Positions 35,505 through 43,787 of a stretch of DNA of 64,000 nucleotides are shown piece by piece. A model generated the notes under the pieces. The model had not been told where the DNA came from, did not search any database, and worked only from the letters and a program-made list of their open reading frames with translations. Positions within the stretch are counted from its first letter, which is position 1. Every line of letters starts with the position of its first letter. This DNA is from Flavobacterium sp. HTF. Lineage in GTDB: Bacteria > Bacteroidota > Bacteroidia > Flavobacteriales > Flavobacteriaceae. The position numbers and the translations under genes were made by a program. The stretch spans positions 1 to 64,000 of the forward strand of contig NZ_QETH01000009.1 of NCBI RefSeq assembly GCF_003105115.1, written 5' to 3'.

Positions 35505-35963
35505 TTACATTTTCGTCCTGGCAATTTTCTCGTGTATTTTTACGGTTTCCTGCAAAGCTGCGGTGCAATACCAGGGAGTTAATTCGGCTTCCAGTAATTT
35601 TGCCTTAATTGCAGGATCTGTTGCAACAAGTGTTTCAGCTTCGGCTACCGTTTCAACATTAAAAATATAAATGCCACGATAGTTTCTGTCATTTTTCATA
35701 AAAGGTCCGGCAACAACTAGTTTGCCTTCTTTTGCCAGTTTGTTGATATTGGCCATATGGCCTTCAAATAATTTACTGGTCTCTTCTTTTGAAGCCGTTG
35801 TATTGGTTCCTGATTTTAAAAGGCAAAACACATATTTCTTCATACCATATTCATCGGCATTTAGAGATTTTGCCAGTTTTTCATCAAACTTAATTTCAGC
35901 TTCCTGTGCAAAAGCAGTAAAGCTTATTAATAAGAATGCGAATGGAAATATGGCTTTTTTCAT
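35505..35963 (-). CDS. Exported YCII-related protein
   Basis: A 152-residue protein with a signal peptide (MKKAIFPFAFLLISFTAFAQ). The body has a YCII-like fold (MKKYVFCLLKSGTN, LFEGHMANINKLAKEGKLVVAGPF, YRGIYIFNVETVAEAETLVATDPAIKAK), similar to muconolactone-isomerase-like dimeric domains. The His of GHMANI is a candidate active-site residue. An exported YCII protein is less usual than the cytoplasmic form. It is 3 bp upstream of maa and 16 bp behind the DinB gene. Confidence 0.82.
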   Translation of the reverse strand: MKKAIFPFAFLLISFTAFAQEAEIKFDEKLAKSLNADEYGMKKYVFCLLKSGTNTTASKEETSKLFEGHMANINKLAKEGKLVVAGPFMKNDRNYRGIYIFNVETVAEAETLVATDPAIKAKLLEAELTPWYCTAALQETVKIHEKIARTKM

Positions 35964-35979
35964 AAAATTATTTTTAAGA

Positions 35980-36438
35980 CTAAAGTAGTTTCTTTAAAAT
36001 AACAATCTGTCCCAAATGATAAACATCATGCTGGATAATCCCGTGTATATGTTCATAATAGGTATGATTATTACTGGCATAAATTTTTGCAAAATCGGCA
36101 TCATCAAAATTTTCAAAAAACGCGTTCCACAACTCCTGTGATTTTGCAAGACTTTGCAAGGATTGTTCCCATGCGGCTTCAGAAGAATCCAGGACCGGAA
36201 CAAAATAGTTATGATCAGGAGCATTAACGATTTCCCCCTGAACACGGCTCAAAATGGTTCGTCTCCATTGTATAAGATGGTTTACAATTTCCCAAATCGT
36301 ATTTAAATTGGGATTGATTTTTTTATAAGCCTGACTGGCAGTTATATTTTCCAGAGTATCCGCCAGGGTTACTTCCAGCCATGGATTTCCATTATAAATG
36401 GATTGATATAAATTCGAAATTCTTTTGCTTTCTGACAT
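35980..36438 (-). CDS. DinB/YfiT-family metalloprotein
   Basis: A 152-residue four-helix protein of the DinB superfamily. The metal-binding histidines are in the first half (IWEIVNHLIQWRRTI) and in the C-terminus (YEHIHGIIQHDVYHLGQIVILKKLL). Family members bind zinc or nickel and act as thiol-dependent transferases in some species. The role is unknown here. It leads the minus-strand group DinB, YCII, maa and VOC, whose short gaps suggest a single transcript. Confidence 0.85.
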   Translation of the reverse strand: MSESKRISNLYQSIYNGNPWLEVTLADTLENITASQAYKKINPNLNTIWEIVNHLIQWRRTILSRVQGEIVNAPDHNYFVPVLDSSEAAWEQSLQSLAKSQELWNAFFENFDDADFAKIYASNNHTYYEHIHGIIQHDVYHLGQIVILKKLL

Positions 36439-36549
36439 AATTGTTCATTTTTAATACGCAAAAGCTAAGATACAAATAAGTAATTTACAACTCATCCTCA
36501 AAATTCTACAATTGGGTTATTTATTATTTATTTTTGATAATTGTCAGAA

Positions 36550-36557
36550 TACATTTG
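36550..36557 (+). promoter_or_regulatory. Putative -7 box of the TonB receptor gene
   Basis: TACATTTG 20 bp before the ATG at 36578, matching TAnnTTTG. The -33 element is not clear. Confidence 0.6.
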
Positions 36558-36577
36558 TCTCAACAAAACCAGATGTT

Positions 36578-38743
36578 ATGAAAACCAAAATTATTTTTAC
36601 GATTACTTTTTTATTTTTTACTGCAATTATTTTTGCCCAAAATACGATTTCAGGAAAAGTGCTGGATCAGAAAGGGAAACCGGTTCCGGGAGCCAACATT
36701 TATATTGACGGAACTTATGATGGAGCAACAAGTTCTGAAACCGGTGAGTTTTCTTTTGAAACGACTGCAACAGGAAATCAGTTTTTGATTGTTAGTTTTT
36801 TAATGTACGAAACATTCAGACAGGAAATTGATGTAACGAATTATAAAGACCAGATTGTAAAACTAAGAGAAAGTGTAAACACATTGGACGCTGTTGTGAT
36901 TACTGCCGGAACATTAGAATCGGGAGACAAAGCAAGGGTTTCTGTTCTTAAACCTTTAGATATTGTCACAACTGCAGGTTCTGCCGGAAATATTATCGCC
37001 GCTTTGCAGACTTTGCCGGGAACTCAGACGGTTGGAGAAGACGGGCGTTTGTTCGTTCGTGGAGGTGAGGCCAGCGAAACACAAACTTTTGTTGACGGAC
37101 TTCGTGTTGCGCAGCCTTATGGCTCCACAACTAATAATTTACCAACCAGAAGCAGGTTTTCGCCATTTTTATTTAGCGGAATTGCTTTTTCAACGGGAGG
37201 ATATTCTGCAGAATATGGCGAGGCCTTGTCAAGTGTTTTACTTTTAAATACTCAGGATGAACCGGATCAGAACAAAACAGATATTGCTTTAATGACAGTA
37301 GGTCTTGGAGTAGGGAATACGCAGAAATGGGAAAAAAGTTCCTTTAGTATTAATACCAATTATATCAATCTGGCACCTTATCAGGCAGTGATTCCTCAAA
37401 ATGTTGACTGGAACAATCCTTATCAGTCTTTGGGTGGTGAAGCGGTTTATCGTTATCATTTCGCAAACGGTATTTTAAAATTATACGGTGCTTTTGATTC
37501 TGAAAAATTCGATTTGAATCAGAAAAATGTAAACTTTGCTGATCCTATCAGGACAGATTTAAACAATAATAATTTTTATCTGAATGGTTCTTATAAAGGT
37601 GATTTTGGAACAGGATGGCAAATTACAACCGGAATTAGTTATGGTTACAGCAAAAACAAAATCAAATACGATATCAATAATGTTGACACTGACGAAAATG
37701 CGGCACAGCTGAAATTTAAATTAAGAAAAAATATTTCTAATTATTTTAAATTGTCTTTTGGAGCAGATTATTTCATTACCAAATTCAATGAAAATTTTAA
37801 TGACAATATTTCTATTGATGTTGCAAATGGTTACGATTCTAATATTGCCGCTTTTTATACAGAAGGAGATATTTTGTTCTCCAAAAAACTGGCAATGAAA
37901 GTGGGAGTCAGACTTTCTAACAATAATCTGCTTGACGAAACCAATCTGGCACCAAGAGCTTCAATTGCTTACAAAGTTTCTAAAACAAGTCAGTTCTCTT
38001 TTGCCTATGGGGATTTTTCTCAGACTCCTGTTGTTGATTATATCAAATATTCAAAATACCATCAGTTTGAAAGTGAAAAAGCGCAGCATTATATCCTGAA
38101 TTATCAGTTTACAAAACCGGGTCAGACTTTTAGAGCAGAAGCTTATTACAAAGATTACAGTAATTTGGTTCAGTACGATACAAAAGATATTCAGTACAAT
38201 TCGATTTTCAATAATAATGGTTCGGGTTATGCAAAAGGGCTTGATTTATTTTGGAGAGACAGCAATTTGTACAAAAACTTAGAATACTGGATTTCTTATT
38301 CTTATATCGATTCAGAGCGACAATATAAAAATTTTCCAACTATGGCGACACCCAATTTTGTAGCTAATCATAGTTTGTCAATCGTAACAAAATATTTTAT
38401 TACCGACTGGAAATCACAAATTGGATTCACAAACAGCTACAGTTCAGGACGTCCGTACAATGATCCAAATCAGACGCAATTCATGAACGGAAAAACAAAA
38501 TCATACAATAGTCTGAGTTTTAACTGGGCTTACTTATTAACAACACAAAAAATTCTTTATTTCTCCGTTTCAAATATTTTAGGAAGCCAAAATGTTTTCG
38601 GATACGATTACGCCAAATTACCAGACGCAAACGGAGTATACAACAGACAAGCCGTAACACCAACCGCAGACCGATTTTTCTTCGTTGGTTTCTTCTGGAC
38701 AATCAGCAAGAATAAAAATGATAATCAGTTGAAGAATTTATAG
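36578..38743 (+). CDS. TonB-dependent receptor with carboxypeptidase-regulatory N-domain
   Basis: I choose ATG 36578 because it starts a clean signal peptide (MKTKIIFTITFLFFTAIIFAQ) and follows the -7 box. The frame begins 22 codons earlier at a non-conserved leader. The protein is 721 residues. A CarboxypepD_reg-like domain (about 22-110, SGKVLDQKGKPVPGANIYIDGTYDGATSSETGEF) precedes the plug (IIAALQTLPGTQTVGEDGRLFVRGGE) and the barrel, which ends in a region with FFVGFFWTI before a Lys/Asn-rich tail. It imports a ligand across the outer membrane using TonB energy. The substrate is unknown. Its position upstream of the LytS/2TM/LytTR genes hints at regulation. Confidence 0.92.
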   Translation: MKTKIIFTITFLFFTAIIFAQNTISGKVLDQKGKPVPGANIYIDGTYDGATSSETGEFSFETTATGNQFLIVSFLMYETFRQEIDVTNYKDQIVKLRESVNTLDAVVITAGTLESGDKARVSVLKPLDIVTTAGSAGNIIAALQTLPGTQTVGEDGRLFVRGGEASETQTFVDGLRVAQPYGSTTNNLPTRSRFSPFLFSGIAFSTGGYSAEYGEALSSVLLLNTQDEPDQNKTDIALMTVGLGVGNTQKWEKSSFSINTNYINLAPYQAVIPQNVDWNNPYQSLGGEAVYRYHFANGILKLYGAFDSEKFDLNQKNVNFADPIRTDLNNNNFYLNGSYKGDFGTGWQITTGISYGYSKNKIKYDINNVDTDENAAQLKFKLRKNISNYFKLSFGADYFITKFNENFNDNISIDVANGYDSNIAAFYTEGDILFSKKLAMKVGVRLSNNNLLDETNLAPRASIAYKVSKTSQFSFAYGDFSQTPVVDYIKYSKYHQFESEKAQHYILNYQFTKPGQTFRAEAYYKDYSNLVQYDTKDIQYNSIFNNNGSGYAKGLDLFWRDSNLYKNLEYWISYSYIDSERQYKNFPTMATPNFVANHSLSIVTKYFITDWKSQIGFTNSYSSGRPYNDPNQTQFMNGKTKSYNSLSFNWAYLLTTQKILYFSVSNILGSQNVFGYDYAKLPDANGVYNRQAVTPTADRFFFVGFFWTISKNKNDNQLKNL

Positions 38744-38872
38744 TCTGAGGGGCTAAGTTGCTAAGGTTCTAAGAGGCTAAGATTTTGAGAAAAGGAAAGA
38801 ATAAAATTCTTTCCTCAGGCCTAGAAGAAGAAAAACCTAAGAACCTTAGCCTCTTAGAACCTTAGCAACTTT
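38744..38872. repeat. Octamer hairpin element directly after the TonB receptor stop codon
   Basis: Perfect 26-bp inverted repeat: 38756-38781 with 38845-38870, both made of 8-bp CTAAGNNN units. Inside, an 8-bp stem (aggaaaga / tctttcct) adds a second hairpin. It starts one base after the TAG stop and could stabilise or end the receptor mRNA. Confidence 0.9.
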
Positions 38873-39068
38873 TAAAAAAAAAACAATTCAGTCACCAAAT
38901 TCGACAACTCAGTATCATTTAATTTTAAAAGAATAAAAACCAACATACTTTTGAAGTATAAATTAACAAACAGAGTTTTAATCATCAATAAAAAAGAACT
39001 AAGGAGCTAACCTCAGAACCTCAGAACCTCAGAATCTTAGCATCTCAGAAACTTAAAAAAAAGAAATC
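38873..39068. repeat. Gap with a further solo octamer repeat
   Basis: The stretch 38873-39002 is AT-rich with no gene. At 39010-39049 units of ctcagaac, ctcagaac, ctcagaat, cttagcat and ctcagaaa form a fourth octamer array, reversed in direction, ending about 20 bp before the ATG of the DUF2141 gene. Confidence 0.7.
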
Positions 39069-39476
39069 ATGACCAAAATTATCACCGCAATTATGTTATT
39101 TGTCTGCAGCTTAATGTCTGCACAAAAAGTAAACCTTACTGTAGCTGTTACAGGATTAAAAAACAATACGGGAATTGTAAAAGTGGGCTTGTACAATTCA
39201 GATGATACGTTTCTTAAAACCACTTACAAAAGCATCGTTTCTGAAATAAAAAACAATCAGGTAACCGTTACCTTTATGGATATTCCGGCAGGGCAATACG
39301 GAGTGTCTACTTTTCATGATGAAAACAGTAATGGAATCCTGGATAAAAATATGATGGGGATTCCTTCTGAAGATTATGCCGCTTCAAATAATGCTAAAGG
39401 ATTTATGGGGCCGCCTTCTTATAAAGATGCTAAATTTACGGTCGACAAAGACTCAAAAATCGAAATTATATACTAA
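39069..39476 (+). CDS. Exported DUF2141 protein
   Basis: A 135-residue protein with a signal peptide (MTKIITAIMLFVCSLMSAQ). The body matches the DUF2141 family: TVAVTGLKNNTGIVKVGLYNSDDTFL and DIPAGQYGVSTFHDENSNGILDKNMMGIPSEDYAASNNA. The family is common and uncharacterised in Bacteroidota and may be periplasmic. It is 49 bp before another small exported protein and may share a transcript with it. Confidence 0.85.
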   Translation: MTKIITAIMLFVCSLMSAQKVNLTVAVTGLKNNTGIVKVGLYNSDDTFLKTTYKSIVSEIKNNQVTVTFMDIPAGQYGVSTFHDENSNGILDKNMMGIPSEDYAASNNAKGFMGPPSYKDAKFTVDKDSKIEIIY

Positions 39477-39525
39477 TAAGATTTAACTGATAAATTAAAA
39501 AAACAACCATTTAAAAAATAACAAA

Positions 39526-40149
39526 ATGAAAAACATTATCACCGCAATCGCATTATTTGTAGTAGCAATAACTTCAGCACAAACACAATTTGAACAAGGT
39601 ATGGGAAAAGCTTTCGGACTTTGGAAAGAAGGAAAAAATACAGAAGCTTCTGCTTTATTTGAAAGAATTGCATCGGCAGAAAAAAACAGTTGGTTACCCA
39701 ATTATTATGTGGCTTTAGTGAATACAACTTCTGCTTTTTCAGAAAAAGATAAATCAAAAGTAGAGTTGTTACTGACAAAAGCGCAAGATGCACTGGATGT
39801 TGAGTTTATCAAAGATCAGAACAATGCAGAATTATATGTTTTACAATCTTTGGTTTATACAGCCTGGGTAGTGCAGGACCCGATGACCAATGCCCAAAAA
39901 TATTCAGGAAAGATAATGGAGAATTATGCTAAAGCAAAAGCAATAGATCCAAACAATCCAAGAGCTGTTTTTGGAGAAGCTGATTACCAGTTAGGCGGAG
40001 CAAAATGGACAGGGGTGGATACAAAACCATTATGCGCTCAGGTTGATAAAGCTGTCGAACTTTTTGGTACTTTTAAACCAGAAACTCCATTCTCACCAAA
40101 ATGGGGATTAGAAAGAGCTTTGGAAACACAAAAAGGCTGCAAGAAATAA
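39526..40149 (+). CDS. Exported helical-repeat (TPR-like) protein
   Basis: A 207-residue protein with a signal peptide ending at TSAQ. The rest is helical pairs in TPR-like pattern (FEQGMGKAFGLWKEGKNTEASALFERIASAE, KSKVELLLTKAQDAL, YAKAKAIDPNNPRAVFGEADYQLGGAKW), as in tetratricopeptide folds. No enzymatic motif. It lies between the DUF2141 gene and the LytS kinase gene, 20 bp before the latter, so it may be part of the same transcript. Confidence 0.7.
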   Translation: MKNIITAIALFVVAITSAQTQFEQGMGKAFGLWKEGKNTEASALFERIASAEKNSWLPNYYVALVNTTSAFSEKDKSKVELLLTKAQDALDVEFIKDQNNAELYVLQSLVYTAWVVQDPMTNAQKYSGKIMENYAKAKAIDPNNPRAVFGEADYQLGGAKWTGVDTKPLCAQVDKAVELFGTFKPETPFSPKWGLERALETQKGCKK

Positions 40150-40169
40150 TAGTAAAACTCAGGTTATAA

Positions 40170-41528
40170 ATGAAAGAATATAAAAATACATTTGGAGATT
40201 TGAAAAGCGGAACAATCATGTGTTTCAAAATCTCTATGGTCTTTACCGTTATATTTTCGGCTTTTTTAGGAGCAGATTTAACAGTAAAAAATGTAGCACT
40301 CACATTCTTCTTAAGTTGTTTATATTCTTTCGGACTGGGGTTTGGAAATGGTTTTTTAAATGTTCTTCTGGACAAAAAATGGGACTGGCTAGAACAAACG
40401 AACCTCAGGGTTTATTACGGAATTTTAGTTACTATTTTGTATACGGTTCCGGTTGTCTTAGGGATAAATTATATTGTTTTTGTAGTTGTACAAGGCCGGC
40501 CTTTAGATACGTTTTTTAGCGAGCAGATGCTTTTGGTAAACCTTTTCTATATCATTTTATCGTTGGGAGTTTCGACTTTTATGCAGGCCAGAAGTTTTAT
40601 GATAAAATGGAAACAAGCCTCAAGATTTGAAGTAACACAACAAAAGATTATTGCAGGAACGGCAAATGCAAAATTTGAAAGTTTAAAAAATCAGATCGAT
40701 CCGCATTTTCTTTTTAACAGTTTAAATGTTTTAAGTTCTCTGATTGAAGAAAATCCGGATAATGCCCAGCGTTTTACCACTTCTTTATCTAAAATTTACC
40801 GCTATGTTTTAGAACAAAAAGACAAAGAGCTGGTTTCTGTAGAAGATGAATTGTCGTTTGCCAAAACCTATATGAACCTGCTTAAAATGCGTTTTGAAAA
40901 CAGTTTGTTTTACGAAATGCAGATAACAGAAATAAACCCGGATGCAAGAGTAGTTCCCTTGTCTTTGCAGCTTTTGCTGGAGAACACGGTAAAACATAAT
41001 ATAGTAAGTGAGCAAAAGCCGCTTCACATCAGGATTTTTATCGATGGAGATTATCTGGCCATTCAGAATGATTTCCAGAAAAAAGAAGTTTTGCAGGATC
41101 GCCAGGGAGTTGGTTTGCAAAACATTGTAAACAGATACGGAATCATAACAGACAGAAAAGTCGTAATCGAACAAAACGAACAGACTTTTACCGTTAAAAT
41201 TCCAATTTTAACCAAACAAATTACAGCTATGGATGCTAATGCAGATTATAATGACGAAAACAGATCTTATTTCAGAGCAAAAAAGAGAGTAGAAGAACTA
41301 AAAGGTTTTTACGGAAATGTAATCTCTTATTGCTGTATAATTCCATTTCTAATTTTTATAAATTTAAAGTTCTCTCCTGGTTTTCAGTGGTTTTGGTTTT
41401 CAGCTTTGGGCTGGGGATTTGGAGTTGTAATGCATGCTTTTAAAGTTTTTGGTTACAGTTCAGACTGGGAAGAAAGAAAAATCAGAGAAATTTTAGAAAA
41501 GGGTAACAACAAAAAGACCTGGAAATAA
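40170..41528 (+). CDS. LytS-type histidine kinase with C-terminal 2TM domain
   Basis: A 452-residue membrane kinase. Four helices (about 17-35, 40-62, 83-108, 118-139) precede the His_kinase domain with phospho-acceptor His179 (NQIDPHFLFNSLN) and an HATPase domain. Unlike ordinary LytS kinases, it ends in a 2TM domain (about 365-452), where RSYFRAKKRVEELKGFYGNVI is followed by two helices and the motif DWEERKIREILEK. That motif recurs in the next three proteins, so they may interact through the 2TM fold. Stop and next start overlap as TAATG. Confidence 0.92.
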   Translation: MKEYKNTFGDLKSGTIMCFKISMVFTVIFSAFLGADLTVKNVALTFFLSCLYSFGLGFGNGFLNVLLDKKWDWLEQTNLRVYYGILVTILYTVPVVLGINYIVFVVVQGRPLDTFFSEQMLLVNLFYIILSLGVSTFMQARSFMIKWKQASRFEVTQQKIIAGTANAKFESLKNQIDPHFLFNSLNVLSSLIEENPDNAQRFTTSLSKIYRYVLEQKDKELVSVEDELSFAKTYMNLLKMRFENSLFYEMQITEINPDARVVPLSLQLLLENTVKHNIVSEQKPLHIRIFIDGDYLAIQNDFQKKEVLQDRQGVGLQNIVNRYGIITDRKVVIEQNEQTFTVKIPILTKQITAMDANADYNDENRSYFRAKKRVEELKGFYGNVISYCCIIPFLIFINLKFSPGFQWFWFSALGWGFGVVMHAFKVFGYSSDWEERKIREILEKGNNKKTWK

Positions 41529-41833
41529 TGGAGAAAAATTACACAGAAGCAGAACGTTATTATCAGGCTCATAAAAGAGTAAAAGAAATTAAGGATTTTT
41601 ATGCGCACCTGGTTATGTATGTTCTTTTCAATCCAATTGTAATTGTGGTCAATCTTATGACTTCTCCAGAATATTTATGGTGTTTATATAGTGTATTTGG
41701 ATGGGCAATACCGATTGCTTTGCATGGAATGAAAGTTTTTAATTACGGACCGTTTTTCAATAAAGACTGGGAAGAAAGAAAAATCAGGGAAATCATGGAA
41801 AAAGATTCCCACATGAATAAAAATGAATTTTGA
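41528..41833 (+). CDS. 2TM domain protein, copy 1
   Basis: A 101-residue membrane protein with two helices (about 27-46 and 55-73). The 2TM hallmark is seen in YYQAHKRVKEIKDFYAHLVMYV ... HGMKVFN and the C-terminal DWEERKIREIMEK. The start overlaps the kinase stop. It is a stand-alone form of the C-terminal domain of that kinase. No other function known. Confidence 0.87.
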   Translation: MEKNYTEAERYYQAHKRVKEIKDFYAHLVMYVLFNPIVIVVNLMTSPEYLWCLYSVFGWAIPIALHGMKVFNYGPFFNKDWEERKIREIMEKDSHMNKNEF

Positions 41834-41866
41834 ACTGAAAGTATTTTAGATAAATAATAAAGCAAA

Positions 41867-42184
41867 ATGAGAGAAATCATGGAAGTAAATTATAATGAAG
41901 AAGACAAATATCTCTTGGCAAAAAAGAAAGTTGAAGGGATCAAAGGATTTTATGGAAACTTAATCGTTTTTATCGCAGTAAATTTGGTTTTGATTTTCAT
42001 CAATTTATACACATCACCTGAATATTTATGGTTTTTTTGGCCATTATTCTGGTGGGGATTAGGAGTCGTTTTTCATGGATTAAAAGTTTTTGAAGTATTT
42101 CCGTCTTTTGGGAAAGAGTGGGAAGAAAGAAAAATCAAGGAATTGATGGAAAAAGAAAAAGAGAATAGAAATAAGTGGCAATAA
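41867..42184 (+). CDS. 2TM domain protein, copy 2
   Basis: A 105-residue paralogue of the previous gene. It begins MREIMEVNYNEEDKYLLAKKKVEGIKGFYGN. The methionine at codon 5 is also a possible start. The two helices and the WEERKIKELMEKEKE tail are conserved. It sits 33 bp after copy 1 in the same direction and is probably co-transcribed. Confidence 0.87.
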   Translation: MREIMEVNYNEEDKYLLAKKKVEGIKGFYGNLIVFIAVNLVLIFINLYTSPEYLWFFWPLFWWGLGVVFHGLKVFEVFPSFGKEWEERKIKELMEKEKENRNKWQ

Positions 42185-42199
42185 TTAAATAAAATAAAG

Positions 42200-42571
42200 A
42201 TGGGAAGATATAGAAGACGCATGTATGAAGATTATGCACAGGAATTTAGCACTGATGAAAATTTTAATATAGCATACAAAAAAGTAAAAAGAATTAAAGG
42301 ATTTTATTCGCATTTAAGAATTTATGTAATTATAAATATTCTGATTATTATTGCAAGTGTAAACGGGGAAATCTTCGGAGATCATATCCGCATTCGCGAC
42401 GGAGGATTATTGAGCTGGCATACTTATTCGACAGCAGTTTTTTGGGGAATTGGTTTACTGGCACACGCATTTTCTGTATTTGGACGCGATATATTTTTTA
42501 GTGATGACTGGGAAGAAAGAAAAATCCAGGAATACATGAAAAAGGAAGAGGCCAAAAATAAATGGGAATAA
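42200..42571 (+). CDS. 2TM domain protein, copy 3
   Basis: A 123-residue paralogue. The N-terminus is more basic (MGRYRRRMYEDYAQEF), the loop between helices is longer and includes IFGDHIRIRDGGLLSWH, and the tail DWEERKIQEYMKKEEAKNKWE is conserved. Third stand-alone copy in the array, 23 bp before the LytTR regulator gene. Confidence 0.87.
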   Translation: MGRYRRRMYEDYAQEFSTDENFNIAYKKVKRIKGFYSHLRIYVIINILIIIASVNGEIFGDHIRIRDGGLLSWHTYSTAVFWGIGLLAHAFSVFGRDIFFSDDWEERKIQEYMKKEEAKNKWE

Positions 42572-42594
42572 CTTTAAATTTTGCATTTTAATAA

Positions 42595-43362
42595 ATGACT
42601 ACATTAATTATAGAAGACGAAAAGCCTGCGGCAAGACTGCTTCAGAGAAAGTTAGAGAAACTGAATATTGCAGTAGCAACCATGTTACATTCTGTAGAAG
42701 AATCAATTGACTGGTTTTCGAATAACGAACATCCGGATTTAATTTTTCTGGATATTCAGTTGTCTGATGGTTTATCGTTTGAAATTTTTGAAAAAATAGA
42801 CATTAAAAGCGCCATTATTTTCACAACAGCTTATGACGAATATGCGTTAAAAGCTTTTAAGCTCAATAGTATTGATTATCTTCTAAAACCTATTGATGAA
42901 GATGACCTGGATGTTGCAGTGACAAAATTCAAGTCCCGTTTACCAAAACCGGAATCGGCAAACAGCAACCTTCAGCTAGATTTTGAGCAGATCAGAAAAA
43001 TGCTTTCAAATCCTTTTGAGAAGAATTACAAAAAAAGATTTACTGTCAAAATCGGCCAGCATTTAAAAGTAATTACGACTGATGAAATCGAATGTTTTTT
43101 TAGTGAAAACAAAGGAACCTATATTCATACTTTCGACAACAGAAATTATCTGATTGATTCTACTTTAGAAATTCTGGAGCAGGAATTAGACAACAAAGAT
43201 TTTTTTCGTGTAAGCAGGAAATTTATTATTCCGCTTCAGGCTATTAAAGAGATTCAGGTGTATACCAATTCTCGATTAAAAGTTATTTTACCGTCATACA
43301 AAGAAGATGAGGTTATTGTAAGCCGCGAAAAAGTACAGGATTTTAAAACCTGGCTTGGATAA
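42595..43362 (+). CDS. LytTR-family response regulator
   Basis: A 255-residue regulator. The receiver domain (about 1-120) has Asp7-Asp9 acidic residues in IIEDEKPAARLL, phospho-acceptor Asp53 (FLDIQLSDG), Thr in FTTAYDEYAL, and Lys in LLKPIDEDD. The LytTR DNA-binding domain is about 145-255 (RFTVKIGQHLKVITTDEIECFFSENKG ... FFRVSRKFIIPLQAIKEI). It closes the LytS-2TM cluster and should be phosphorylated by the kinase at 40170-41528. Target genes are unknown. Confidence 0.95.
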   Translation: MTTLIIEDEKPAARLLQRKLEKLNIAVATMLHSVEESIDWFSNNEHPDLIFLDIQLSDGLSFEIFEKIDIKSAIIFTTAYDEYALKAFKLNSIDYLLKPIDEDDLDVAVTKFKSRLPKPESANSNLQLDFEQIRKMLSNPFEKNYKKRFTVKIGQHLKVITTDEIECFFSENKGTYIHTFDNRNYLIDSTLEILEQELDNKDFFRVSRKFIIPLQAIKEIQVYTNSRLKVILPSYKEDEVIVSREKVQDFKTWLG

Positions 43363-43740
43363 ATTAAATATTTATCGTTCCTACGGAACTTTGTGTAATG
43401 TTGAATTATCATGTCAACGGATTGAAATCCGTTGCTACAATATATTTTTCATTCCTTCGGAATTTATTAGAATTCGGTTTATTTTATAAAATGATTATAT
43501 ATGAAGTTTCTAATGAAGTTTAATTGGAATCTGCAAATTATCATGTAACGTATTAATTTTTAAAACTATATGAATTTCTACAGTTTTTAATATTTGATGA
43601 AACTGGGTAAATTATCTAAAGAAAGAGCCATTGGCTCGGCCCATTTTGTAGGGCCGGATTTTAATCCGGTCAAAAAATAATCCGCACCAATTTTGAGAGC
43701 TGTAGGCTCGGTTCATATTTCAGCATAAAATATTTATATA
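43363..43740. repeat. Intergenic cluster of short palindromic modules
   Basis: No gene. At least five small hairpins occur: caacggatt/aatccgttg (43415-43434, two-base loop), attcc/ggaat (43451-43463), gagcca/tggctc (43625-43637), cggccc/gggccg (43637-43656) and ccggatt/aatccgg (43654-43669). The modules overlap each other and look like a REP-type or decayed repetitive element. Confidence 0.75.
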
Positions 43741-43770
43741 AAAAAAGAGCTTCAATTTGAAGCTCTTTTG
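43741..43770. terminator. Terminator of ctaA
   Basis: Stem aaaagagcttc (43743-43753) with gaagctctttt (43759-43769), loop aattt, and A/T-runs on both sides. It may also stop the LytTR transcript. Confidence 0.85.
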
Positions 43771-43787
43771 TGTTTTTTAGATATTTT

